From the NCBI GenBank assembly GCA_902608115.1, contig CACLMT010000002.1, forward strand, positions 62,001 through 126,000: a stretch of 64,000 nt of DNA. Reading direction: 5' to 3'. The DNA is from an uncultured SAR86 cluster bacterium (lineage in GTDB: Bacteria; Pseudomonadota; Gammaproteobacteria; Magnimaribacterales; D2472). Within the stretch, counting starts at the first letter, position 1; each line of letters opens with the position of its first letter. Shown here in pieces: positions 50,050-59,080 of the stretch. The translations under genes and the position numbers were made by a program. The notes under the pieces were generated by a model. The model saw only the letters and a program-made list of their open reading frames with translations, had not been told where the DNA came from and made no database searches.

Positions 50050-50877
50050 ATGGAATTAATTAGAAAACTTCATGACTCATTAAAACCCAAATCAAAATTG
50101 ATTATTTTTTGTGATGGTAAGATTTTATACGATCATACACAAAATGATTACTCTTTTGATATAAATGATCTAAATCCACTAGATAATTATTCACCATATT
50201 TATCCATAGCCAATGATAAATCTGTATATATCTATGTTATTGAGGTGTCAAAATTAGATCAAGTTCTTGGTTTATTTATGGATCCTAGAAATATTGAATT
50301 TGTAGATTTTAGACATATGCTTGGGTTTTTAGAACCAAGAAAATTTCAATTAGCTGCAAGAGCCTTAATATTAAATAATTGGAAAAAATATAATAAATTT
50401 TGTGCTGTTTGCGGTATAAAAAATAAATTTAATCATAGTGAAGGAGCATTTGATTGTAATTGCAGTTCACAGTTAATTTATCCCTCGATCTCACCTTGTG
50501 TTATTACATTAATTCACAATGATAATCAAATATTATTAGGTAGAAGTAAATTTTTCCCAACTAATATGTATAGCACCTTGGCAGGATTTATAGAGGCTGG
50601 AGAAAGTGCTGAGGAAGCTTTACTTCGAGAGATTAAAGAAGAAGTAAACATAACTGTTACAGATATAAAGTATTTTCAATCACAATCATGGCCATTCCCT
50701 TCACAGTTAATGCTTGGATATTTTTGTAAATATACACAAGGAGAAATAAAATTAAATGATGGTGAACTTGAGGATGCTAACTGGTTTGAATTAAATGATT
50801 TACCTATAATTCCACCTGAAACTTCAATCTCCGGACAGCTTATTCGTTCTTATATCTTGGATCATTCAAAGCTCTAG
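50050..50877 (+). CDS. nudC: NADH pyrophosphatase (Nudix)
   Basis: CAVCGIKNKFNHSEGAFDCNCSSQLIYPSISPCVI; Nudix box GFIEAGESAEEALLREIKEEVNI; SQSWPFPSQLMLGY. Confidence 0.95.
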   Translation: MELIRKLHDSLKPKSKLIIFCDGKILYDHTQNDYSFDINDLNPLDNYSPYLSIANDKSVYIYVIEVSKLDQVLGLFMDPRNIEFVDFRHMLGFLEPRKFQLAARALILNNWKKYNKFCAVCGIKNKFNHSEGAFDCNCSSQLIYPSISPCVITLIHNDNQILLGRSKFFPTNMYSTLAGFIEAGESAEEALLREIKEEVNITVTDIKYFQSQSWPFPSQLMLGYFCKYTQGEIKLNDGELEDANWFELNDLPIIPPETSISGQLIRSYILDHSKL

Positions 50878-52858
50878 TTGGTTTTGGTGCAGAAGTTGAT
50901 ATTGACTTAGATTCAGCTTCTTTATTTGCTGATGACTCTATCTTAGATTCTTGATCTTTAACAACAGAAGACTTAAATTTAGATTTCTTTTTATTAAATT
51001 CATTAGTAACTTTTTCTTTGTTTGGCGATTGAGGTTTTTTATTAGTAGATTTATTTTTAGGTTTTGGAGATGGTTTTGATGGTTTATGAGTTTTTAAATT
51101 TTGTGCTTTATTATTTTGAGATTTTTTTGTATGTTTTGATTTATCATTTACATTTTTTTGATATTTTTTTATTGATGATTTTTTGTATTTATTTCTTTTG
51201 TTATTTTTTGTACTCATCTTTTTTTTATGCGAAACCGAGAATATTGATTTTAAGAAACTAATTATTCCTAATGATTTACCTCTTTTTGGTTTTTTAGGTG
51301 GAACACCAACCTTAACTAAAGGTTTAAGATTTTTTTGAGGATTATTAGAATCTTTCCATTCTAAAGAAGGTTCAGGACTACTGGGCGTCATTTCGTGTGA
51401 AAATATTTTTTTATTTGCAGGAGCTTTTATTCGGGCAACTTTATAATATGGGCGCAATTTATACGGATCTGCAATGATAATAATATTAACTTCGTATGTA
51501 TTTTCTATATTAACAATATCTCTACGCTTTTCATTTAGTAGATAGCTTGAAACATCTGTAGGAACATATACATGAATTTCTCCAGTATTTTCTTTGGCAG
51601 CATCTTCACTAATAATGCGCATAATAGATTGTCCTAATGATCTGGTACCTCTTATTTGTTTATGCTCAATGTCATAAGTCTCATCAAGAGAAGGTCTTAA
51701 TCTTTGTCTAGATAGTTCCAATAAACCAAATCTAGAAATATTTGCTATCTGAACTCTTGCTCTATCTGATTGAACAGCAGATCTGAAGGCATTTTCAACT
51801 TTTTGTTGGTGCTTTTCTTCTTGCATATCAATAAAATCAATAACAATCAGTCCACCTAAATCCCTTAGTCTTAATTGTCTAGCAATTTCTTTTGCAGCTT
51901 CCATGTTGGTGGCAAAAGCCGTTGATTCGATATCTTTACCTTTAGTTGAGCGGGCTGAATTTACATCAATAGACACCATTGCTTCTGTTGGGTCAATTAT
52001 AATTGATCCTCCTGATGGCAAAGAGACCTCTCTTTTAAATGCAAGCTCTATTTGGCTTTCGATCTGATATCTATTAAACAAAGGAATATCTTCATCGTAA
52101 AAAATAACTTTATCTACATGATTTGGTATAACTGACGTTGCAAACTCTATGGCTTCGTTATATACATCTTTATCATCAATTAATATTTCTCCAATATTAT
52201 CTCGAAAATAATCTCTAAAAACTCTTAAGATTAATTTATCATCTTTATAAATTAAACTTGGACTTAAGGCGTTTGGTGCAGTTTCTTGAATTTGATTCCA
52301 AAGGTTCATGAGATAATCAACGTCCCATTTAAGTTCTTCTATTGACCTTCCTAGGCCCGCAGTTCTTACAATTACGCTCATTCCTTCGGGGATATTAAGC
52401 TTGTTAATTATGTTTTTAATATCATTTCTTTCATCTCCAGATATACGCCTAGAAACACCACCCGATTTTTCAGAATTTGGAATAAGCACAACAAACCTTC
52501 CTGCCAAAGAAATCTGATTTGTTAATGCAGCTCCTTTGGTGCTCCTTTCTTCTTTTACAACTTGCACTAGAATTTCATCATTTTCTTTTATAAAGGGTTT
52601 TTTATTACTATCTTTTTTAGATGTAAAATTTTGACTTGATAATTCTTTTAAAGGTAAAAATCCATGACGCTCAGATCCAAAATTTACAAATGCAGCATCT
52701 AAACTTGTTTCTACTCTAGAAACCTTAGCTTTAAAGATACTACCCTTGAGAATTGATTGAGCATCAGACTCATTTTCTAAATCAAATAATTTTGCTCCAT
52801 CTACTAATGCAACTCTTAACTCATCTGAAAATGAGCGATTTATTAAAATTCTTTTCAT
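50840..52858 (-). CDS. rne: Ribonuclease E/G
   Basis: MKRILINRSFSDELRVALVDGAKLFDLE; S1 domain; SIDVNSARSTKG and LGGLIVIDFIDM catalytic Asp motifs; Lys-rich tail. Second ATG (52858) with GGAG upstream preferred to 52870. Confidence 0.94.
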   Translation of the reverse strand: MKRILINRSFSDELRVALVDGAKLFDLENESDAQSILKGSIFKAKVSRVETSLDAAFVNFGSERHGFLPLKELSSQNFTSKKDSNKKPFIKENDEILVQVVKEERSTKGAALTNQISLAGRFVVLIPNSEKSGGVSRRISGDERNDIKNIINKLNIPEGMSVIVRTAGLGRSIEELKWDVDYLMNLWNQIQETAPNALSPSLIYKDDKLILRVFRDYFRDNIGEILIDDKDVYNEAIEFATSVIPNHVDKVIFYDEDIPLFNRYQIESQIELAFKREVSLPSGGSIIIDPTEAMVSIDVNSARSTKGKDIESTAFATNMEAAKEIARQLRLRDLGGLIVIDFIDMQEEKHQQKVENAFRSAVQSDRARVQIANISRFGLLELSRQRLRPSLDETYDIEHKQIRGTRSLGQSIMRIISEDAAKENTGEIHVYVPTDVSSYLLNEKRRDIVNIENTYEVNIIIIADPYKLRPYYKVARIKAPANKKIFSHEMTPSSPEPSLEWKDSNNPQKNLKPLVKVGVPPKKPKRGKSLGIISFLKSIFSVSHKKKMSTKNNKRNKYKKSSIKKYQKNVNDKSKHTKKSQNNKAQNLKTHKPSKPSPKPKNKSTNKKPQSPNKEKVTNEFNKKKSKFKSSVVKDQESKIESSANKEAESKSISTSAPKPTRALNDPRYKNE

Positions 52859-52861
52859 TTT

Positions 52862-52960
52862 TTTCTCCATATAGAGAAAGAGAAGAGCAGAAATGCATCT
52901 TTTGAGTTTGAAGAGTCTTACCCGATCAGTGCTCTTAAACGTGCCTCATTAAATGAAGCA
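52862..52960 (-). promoter_or_regulatory. Structured rne 5' leader (three potential hairpins)
   Basis: TGCCTCAT-TAA-ATGAAGCA (52942-52960, one G-U), GTTTGAAGAG...CTCTTAAAC (52906-52940, one bulge), TTTCTC-CATATA-GAGAAA (52862-52879, overlaps the SD). Confidence 0.55.
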
Positions 52961-53142
52961 TTATATTAAACTGTATTTTTATCTTAGTTGCGACTATTCG
53001 CTTATCTAAACTCTAAACTGTCTCTTTAATTACTATATATTGAGTAATTTTTAATATTTATCTAATTATTAATTAAACTAAAGTATCTTCGTTTTAGTTT
53101 TTATGATTAATAATAATAATTAATTTCAAGTATTCTACATCA

Positions 53143-54084
53143 ATGAACAGTAAAAACCTAAAAATTGATAATGACAATAGTGAAAGACGACTAGATAATT
53201 ATTTATTTTCAATATATAAGTCATTACCAAAATCTAAAATTTATAGCATGATCAGAAAAGGCGAGGTAAGGGTTAATTCAAAACGTATCAAACCTTCATA
53301 TAAACTTAAATCTGAAGATGAAATTAGAATTCCACCATATTTAATAAATTACAGGGAGCATTTAAAACAAGTAAAAATTCCACAAAAAAGAATTGATATA
53401 TATAAAAAATCTGTATTATTTGAAAACCATAACTATGTAGTTATCAATAAAGAAGCAGAATTACCTGTCCATTCAGGATCAAAAAATTCATTTGGTTTAA
53501 TTGATATTGTAAGAGTTATTAATCCAAATCTAGATATAGATTTATGTCATCGTATTGATAAATCAACATCTGGTTGTATTGTTTTATCTAAAAATAAAAA
53601 ATTTTTAATAAATTTTCATATGCAATTAAAAAATAACTCTGTTAAGAAAACCTATAAAGCTATTTTAGCTGGATCATTTGAAGGTAAAATTAACACAAAA
53701 TCCAATATCAAAATATCAACCCAGCCTGATCAACATAAAGTTGAAATATCCTCTTCTGGTAAGAAATCAATAACTGAATTTTTGTTAATAAAAAAATTAG
53801 GAAATTTTTCATATACTGAAATTAAGATTTTAACTGGGAGAAAGCACCAAATTAGAGTTCAAAGTGCTAATTTAGGTTTACCAGTAGTTAATGATAAAAA
53901 ATATGGGGATATTTATCTTAATAAATCAATAAGAAAGCAGACGGGTATTAGTAGATTAGCTCTTCATTCTGCATCAATAAGTTTTTTAAATAGAAATGGT
54001 AAAATAGTTATATATGAAGCGCCAATTAACAAAGATTTTGAAATACTTTTGAATAACCTACATAAGTTAACTATTCAAAGTTAG
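53143..54084 (+). CDS. rluC: RluA-family 23S rRNA pseudouridine synthase (RluC-like)
   Basis: S4-like N-terminus; LCHRIDKSTSGCIVLSKN; LTGRKHQIRVQSANLGLPVVNDKKYG; divergent from rne as in E. coli. Confidence 0.93.
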   Translation: MNSKNLKIDNDNSERRLDNYLFSIYKSLPKSKIYSMIRKGEVRVNSKRIKPSYKLKSEDEIRIPPYLINYREHLKQVKIPQKRIDIYKKSVLFENHNYVVINKEAELPVHSGSKNSFGLIDIVRVINPNLDIDLCHRIDKSTSGCIVLSKNKKFLINFHMQLKNNSVKKTYKAILAGSFEGKINTKSNIKISTQPDQHKVEISSSGKKSITEFLLIKKLGNFSYTEIKILTGRKHQIRVQSANLGLPVVNDKKYGDIYLNKSIRKQTGISRLALHSASISFLNRNGKIVIYEAPINKDFEILLNNLHKLTIQS

Positions 54085-54117
54085 TCTAATCTGATAGGAT
54101 GCATTTTTTATAAAATT

Positions 54118-54330
54118 ATGGCAGTACAAAAGAGCAAAAAAACGAGGTCAAAAACAGGGATGGTTCGTTCCCACGACCATCTATCTAAACCTACCATATC
54201 TACTGATCCAGTATCTGGTGAAAGACATTTGCGGCATCAAATGACCTTAGATGGGTTTTATAAAGGTAGATTAATTAAGGACTTAAGAAAACCTGAAAAG
54301 CCAATAGAGGATAACGAACCTCAAGACTAA
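54118..54330 (+). CDS. rpmF: 50S ribosomal protein L32
   Basis: [51 protein letters not shown]. Confidence 0.96.
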   Translation: MAVQKSKKTRSKTGMVRSHDHLSKPTISTDPVSGERHLRHQMTLDGFYKGRLIKDLRKPEKPIEDNEPQD

Positions 54331-54332
54331 CT

Positions 54333-55283
54333 ATGTCTTGTTCTGCTATTTTTGTTTTCCCAGGTCAGGGATCTCAACATCTTAATATGTTATCTAAAGG
54401 TAGAATCTATGATTCTGCATTGAGTTCTGATCATTCTGATGTAGTTAATTATTGTAGCGATCTAATAGAAAATGATGTTATTAAATTAATAGAAGAGGGA
54501 CCCAAAGAACTTCTAGATCAAACCTCAATTACTCAACCAGTTTTGTTATTATGCTCTTATCTTCATTACCATAAAATAAAACAAAAACTTAATTTAAATC
54601 CTCGCTGTATGGCTGGTCATTCACTTGGTGAATATACTGCTTTAGTTGCAGCCAATTCATTATCAATAATTTCAGCTTTAAAATTAGTTCATAAAAGAGG
54701 AGTATTAATGGAAACATCTCCTTCTGGTTCTATGGCGGCTATTCTTGGAATGAATGCTGATTTAATTGATGAAATTTGCAAAACAGTATCAATGAAGGAT
54801 AACTTAGATGTGCAATGTGCTAATTTAAATTCACCACTTCAAACAGTTATTTCAGGCAACAATGAAGCTGTAGAGGAAGTTCAAACACTATGTCTAGACA
54901 ATGGAGCTAAACGAGCTATTAAGCTTAAGGTTAGCATTGCATCTCATAGCTCCTTAATGAAACCCATCACTAATGAATTCTCTAAATACTTGAATGAAAT
55001 AAATTTTTCATTACCTGAAGTTCCTCTATATCACAATACAACTTGTAGGACTGCACAATCTGTGGATGAACTTAAAGATTCTTTAGCTCAACAGCTTCAC
55101 TTACCAGTTAGGTGGGTAGATACATGTAATAAAATTTTGTTACATGATCATAAGTATCCAATTATTGAGTGTGGTCCAGGTAAAGTTCTAACAGGTCTTT
55201 GTAAAGCCAACAATCTCCCACATACTTATCTTTCTTCATCTGATGTAGATTTTTATGAGAAAATGAATAAATATGAAAAATAA
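54333..55283 (+). CDS. fabD: Malonyl-CoA:ACP transacylase
   Basis: FVFPGQGSQHLNML; MAGHSLGEYTALVAA; GPGKVLTGL. Confidence 0.97.
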   Translation: MSCSAIFVFPGQGSQHLNMLSKGRIYDSALSSDHSDVVNYCSDLIENDVIKLIEEGPKELLDQTSITQPVLLLCSYLHYHKIKQKLNLNPRCMAGHSLGEYTALVAANSLSIISALKLVHKRGVLMETSPSGSMAAILGMNADLIDEICKTVSMKDNLDVQCANLNSPLQTVISGNNEAVEEVQTLCLDNGAKRAIKLKVSIASHSSLMKPITNEFSKYLNEINFSLPEVPLYHNTTCRTAQSVDELKDSLAQQLHLPVRWVDTCNKILLHDHKYPIIECGPGKVLTGLCKANNLPHTYLSSSDVDFYEKMNKYEK

Positions 55284-55995
55284 AATTGCTTTTATCACAG
55301 GCACATCTAAAGGCATAGGTCTTGAGATAGCAAAACTATTTGTAGAAAATAATTATTTTGTAATCGGAACTTCTAGGAGTGACTTTGACCTTCGTGCTGC
55401 AATTGGTAATGAAAATTGCCTGCATTTAAAACTTGATGCAACCAATCGTAATGCTGTTAAAGAATCTCATAAAGTATTAACTAAAAAAAATTTAATTCCA
55501 TCCGTTTTGATTAATAATGCCGGCATTACAAGAGATCAATTGTTTTTAAGAATGAAAGATGATGAATGGGATAAAGTTATTGATAACAATCTAACAAGTG
55601 TTTTTAATATCTCAAGAATATTTATTAAATCTATGGTGAAAGCAAAACTAGGTAGGATTATTAATATTTCAAGTGTTGCAGGATTAATGGGAAATGCGGG
55701 TCAGGTTAATTATTCTGCTAGTAAAGCGGGTATTGGAGGTTTTACTAGATCGTTAGCAAAAGAAGTCGCTTCAAGGAATATAACAGTAAACTGTATAGCA
55801 CCTGGTTTTATTTCTAGCTCTATGACTGAAGGTTTGGACGATTCAATGAAAAATAAAATTTTAGATGAAATTCCGGCACAGAAATTTGGGAATCCTAATG
55901 ATATAGCTTTCCTAGCATTATTTTTAGCTTCAAATGAGGCTTCGTATATAAATGGCCAAACCATTTCTGTTGATGGCGGCTTATTTATGAACTAA
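55273..55995 (+). CDS. fabG: 3-oxoacyl-ACP reductase
   Basis: AFITGTSKGIGLEIA; LINNAGITRDQLFLRM; YSASKAGIGGFTRSLAKEVASRNITVNCIAPGFI. Confidence 0.97.
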   Translation: MKNKIAFITGTSKGIGLEIAKLFVENNYFVIGTSRSDFDLRAAIGNENCLHLKLDATNRNAVKESHKVLTKKNLIPSVLINNAGITRDQLFLRMKDDEWDKVIDNNLTSVFNISRIFIKSMVKAKLGRIINISSVAGLMGNAGQVNYSASKAGIGGFTRSLAKEVASRNITVNCIAPGFISSSMTEGLDDSMKNKILDEIPAQKFGNPNDIAFLALFLASNEASYINGQTISVDGGLFMN

Positions 55996-56054
55996 TGATT
56001 TACTTTTTTTAATATAAATGTTGTAGAATACATTTTTTAACACGGAGGAGACCT

Positions 56055-56285
56055 GTGAGTGTCGAAGATAGAGTAAGAAAAATTGTTTGCGAACAACTTG
56101 GAGTGTCTAATGATGAGGTGAATAAAGATTCATCTTTTGTTGATGATTTAGGTGCTGATTCACTTGATACCGTAGAGCTTGTAATGGCTCTAGAAGAAGA
56201 GTTTGATCTTGAAATAGCGGATGAAGAAGCTGAAAAAATTTCAACCGTTGACGAAGCCGTAAACTATATAAATACAAATAGCTAA
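56055..56285 (+). CDS. acpP: Acyl carrier protein
   Basis: GTG start; [44 protein letters not shown]. Confidence 0.98.
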   Translation: MSVEDRVRKIVCEQLGVSNDEVNKDSSFVDDLGADSLDTVELVMALEEEFDLEIADEEAEKISTVDEAVNYINTNS

Positions 56286-56296
56286 CTAATATTTAA

Positions 56297-57532
56297 ATGA
56301 ACCAACTACACAAACGAGTTGTAGTTACTGGTCTAGGAATTTTATCTCCAATTGGAAATACTGTGCAGGATGCTTGGTCATCATGCATAAATGGTGAATC
56401 AGGAATTACTACAGTCGATATAGATTTAAAAAAATGTCCAATATCTGTTGGTGGTCGTTTAAAAGATTTTAATCCAGAACAATATCTTGATCCTAAAGAA
56501 GTTCGAAGAATTGATCCTTTTATACAATATGGTGTTATTGCAGCAAATCAATCAATTAATGATTCAGGGATTTTAGAATTTACTGGCTTAGATCATTCTC
56601 GCGTAGGTGTAAATTTTGGGGCAGGAATTGGCGGAATTGACACTATAGAAAAGAATAAGATATTACTTGAATTAAAAAGTTTTAAAAAAGTATCTCCATT
56701 TTTTGTTCCTGGTTCAATTATAAATATGATTTCAGGACTTGTGTCTATAAAACATGGATTTATGGGTCCCAATATTTCAGCAGTAACTGCTTGCTCTACA
56801 GGAAATCATTGTATTGGAAATGCAGCACGATTTATTTCTTATGGAGATGCAGATGTAATGATTGCTGGAGGTGCTGAAATGGCATCAACACCTCTTTCTA
56901 TTGCGGGATTCCTTGCTGCAAGAGCACTTACAAAAAACCAAGATCCTAAAACTGCAAGTAGACCTTGGGATTTAAATAGAGATGGATTTGTATTATCAGA
57001 TGGAGCAGGCTCTTTGGTTTTAGAAGAATACGATCATGCTAAAAAAAGAAATGCTAATATTTATGCTGAAATAATTGGTTTTGGAATGAGTTCTGATGCT
57101 TATCATATGACTGCTCCACCTGAGGATGGAAGAGGTGCTGAATTATGTATGCTTAATGCATTAGATGATGCAAAAATTAATAGTGAGGATGTTAATTATA
57201 TAAATGCGCATGGCACCTCAACACTTTTAGGAGATCTAGCAGAAACAATAGCTTTAAAGAAGGTATTTAGTTCTTCGGTTCCAAGCATCAGTTCAACAAA
57301 ATCTATGACAGGACATACACTTGGGGCAGCAGGCGCAATTGAATCAATATTTTCGATTAAATCAATTAACGATGGAATAATTCCCCCAACAATAAATTTA
57401 TTAATGCCTGATCCAAAATGTAATTTAGATTACACTCCAATTAATGCAGTTGAAAAAAATGTATCAATTGCAATAAATAATTCTTTTGGTTTTGGAGGGA
57501 CTAATTCAACACTTGTTTTTCAAAAAATATAA
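56297..57532 (+). CDS. fabF: 3-oxoacyl-ACP synthase II
   Basis: RVVVTGLGILSPIGN; SAVTACSTGNHCIGNAARFI; NAHGTSTLLGD; GHTLGAAGAIESIFS; NNSFGFGGTNSTLVF. Confidence 0.97.
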   Translation: MNQLHKRVVVTGLGILSPIGNTVQDAWSSCINGESGITTVDIDLKKCPISVGGRLKDFNPEQYLDPKEVRRIDPFIQYGVIAANQSINDSGILEFTGLDHSRVGVNFGAGIGGIDTIEKNKILLELKSFKKVSPFFVPGSIINMISGLVSIKHGFMGPNISAVTACSTGNHCIGNAARFISYGDADVMIAGGAEMASTPLSIAGFLAARALTKNQDPKTASRPWDLNRDGFVLSDGAGSLVLEEYDHAKKRNANIYAEIIGFGMSSDAYHMTAPPEDGRGAELCMLNALDDAKINSEDVNYINAHGTSTLLGDLAETIALKKVFSSSVPSISSTKSMTGHTLGAAGAIESIFSIKSINDGIIPPTINLLMPDPKCNLDYTPINAVEKNVSIAINNSFGFGGTNSTLVFQKI

Positions 57533-58481
57533 TTTATTTATTTCTCTTTTTCTTGTATTTATATTTCTAATAATTTTATATGGTTCTGTTGAATCCTATA
57601 GTTACTCAAGAGTAACAAAAGATCATGACACCTACACAATAAATCAAGGGGACACTATTAATAAAATTTTTGATGATGTTGGTTTAAATTTTGTTGAGAA
57701 AGTTATGATTAAACTGTATTTAAAGTTTAATAATATAAATATCATTCAAGCAGGTCATTATGATTTAGTTAATAAAAATTGGAGAACTTTTATTGATAAT
57801 CTATCGAATGGATTTATAAAAGAATTTTTACTTCAGATACCTGAGGGTAGTAATTTATATGATATTAAAAATATAATTGAAAACTCTTATTTAGAATTAG
57901 ATTGTCCTAATTTTATTTGCCTTGATAAGCAATTTGGTTTTTATGAAGGTACTTTAATGCCAGATACCTACTTTTATAAATTTCAATCTTCTTTAGCATC
58001 AATTTTAGTTCAATCACAGAATGATTTTTTTATTTATACAAGAAATCTTTGGATAAACAGAAATTTAAAAAACCCATTAAAAAACCTTTCACAAGCAATT
58101 ATCCTTGCATCGATTGTGGAAAAAGAAGCAGGCAATGATCTTGAAAAGCCTATCATCGCTGGAGTCTTCCTTCATAGAATAAATTTAAACATGAAGTTAC
58201 AAGCAGACCCAACAATAATCTATGGATTGATGCCAGATTTTAATGGGAATATAACCAAAGCGAATATTAATGATAAAAATAACCCATATAACACTTATCA
58301 AATAATGGGCTTGCCACCGACTCCTATTTCAACTATTAGCAAAACTTCTTTAGAGGCAGTAATATTAGGTCAAGCTAATGAATATTTATATTTTGTAGCT
58401 AAAGGTGATGGAACTCATTATTTTTCTAAGGATTATAATGAGCATCTTAATTCAGTAAAAAAATATCAATTAAATAAATAA
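57513..58481 (+). CDS. mltG: Endolytic murein transglycosylase
   Basis: Single TM; LASIVEKEAGNDLEKPIIAGVFLHRI..LQADPTIIYG; NPYNTYQIMGLPPTPIS. Start guessed at TTG 57513 (track has 57486); either overlaps fabF. Confidence 0.92.
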   Translation: MFFKKYNLFISLFLVFIFLIILYGSVESYSYSRVTKDHDTYTINQGDTINKIFDDVGLNFVEKVMIKLYLKFNNINIIQAGHYDLVNKNWRTFIDNLSNGFIKEFLLQIPEGSNLYDIKNIIENSYLELDCPNFICLDKQFGFYEGTLMPDTYFYKFQSSLASILVQSQNDFFIYTRNLWINRNLKNPLKNLSQAIILASIVEKEAGNDLEKPIIAGVFLHRINLNMKLQADPTIIYGLMPDFNGNITKANINDKNNPYNTYQIMGLPPTPISTISKTSLEAVILGQANEYLYFVAKGDGTHYFSKDYNEHLNSVKKYQLNK

Positions 58482-59080
58482 TGAAATTAATTACTTTTGA
58501 AGGTATTGAAGGAGTAGGAAAATCAACTCAAATTAATCTATTAAACGAATGGTTAATTTCATTAGGATATTCAGTAAAACTTTTAAGAGAACCTGGGTCA
58601 ACTAATTTTGGTGAGAAAATAAGATCTTTGCTCCTATCCAAGGAATCAAAGATTACCTATGAAACAGAATTATTATTAATGTTTGCTGCTCGATCGGAAA
58701 TGATTAAGAATCATTTAACACAAGCAAAAGAAGACTTTATCTTATGTGATCGTTTTTATCATGCTTCTATTGCTTATCAAGGCTACGGAAGAGGGTTATC
58801 ACTTGAATTTATTGATAGCTTGGTTGATTTAATTAAATGTCCAATTCCAGAATTAACTATTATTTATGATTTAACTGTAGAAAAGGGATTTCAACGTAAA
58901 ACACAAGATACCATTGATCGTATAGAATCATCTGGAGAAAGTTTTTTTAAAAAAGTTAGAACCGGTTATATAGACTTAGCCACAAAACGAAATGAAGTTC
59001 ATTTGATTGATGCAAATAAATCTCAAGATATGATCCACGAAGAAACAAAAAATTTAGTAACAATCTTGATCAACAAATGA
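58481..59080 (+). CDS. tmk: Thymidylate kinase
   Basis: MKLITFEGIEGVGKSTQINLL; LREPGSTNFGEKIRSLLL; DRFYHASIAYQGYGRGL. Confidence 0.97.
   Translation: MKLITFEGIEGVGKSTQINLLNEWLISLGYSVKLLREPGSTNFGEKIRSLLLSKESKITYETELLLMFAARSEMIKNHLTQAKEDFILCDRFYHASIAYQGYGRGLSLEFIDSLVDLIKCPIPELTIIYDLTVEKGFQRKTQDTIDRIESSGESFFKKVRTGYIDLATKRNEVHLIDANKSQDMIHEETKNLVTILINK

Noticed and set aside
51064-51261. 65-aa Phe/Tyr-rich + ORF
   Set aside because: Antisense of the Lys/Asn-rich RNase E tail, which automatically gives Phe/Leu/Tyr codons.
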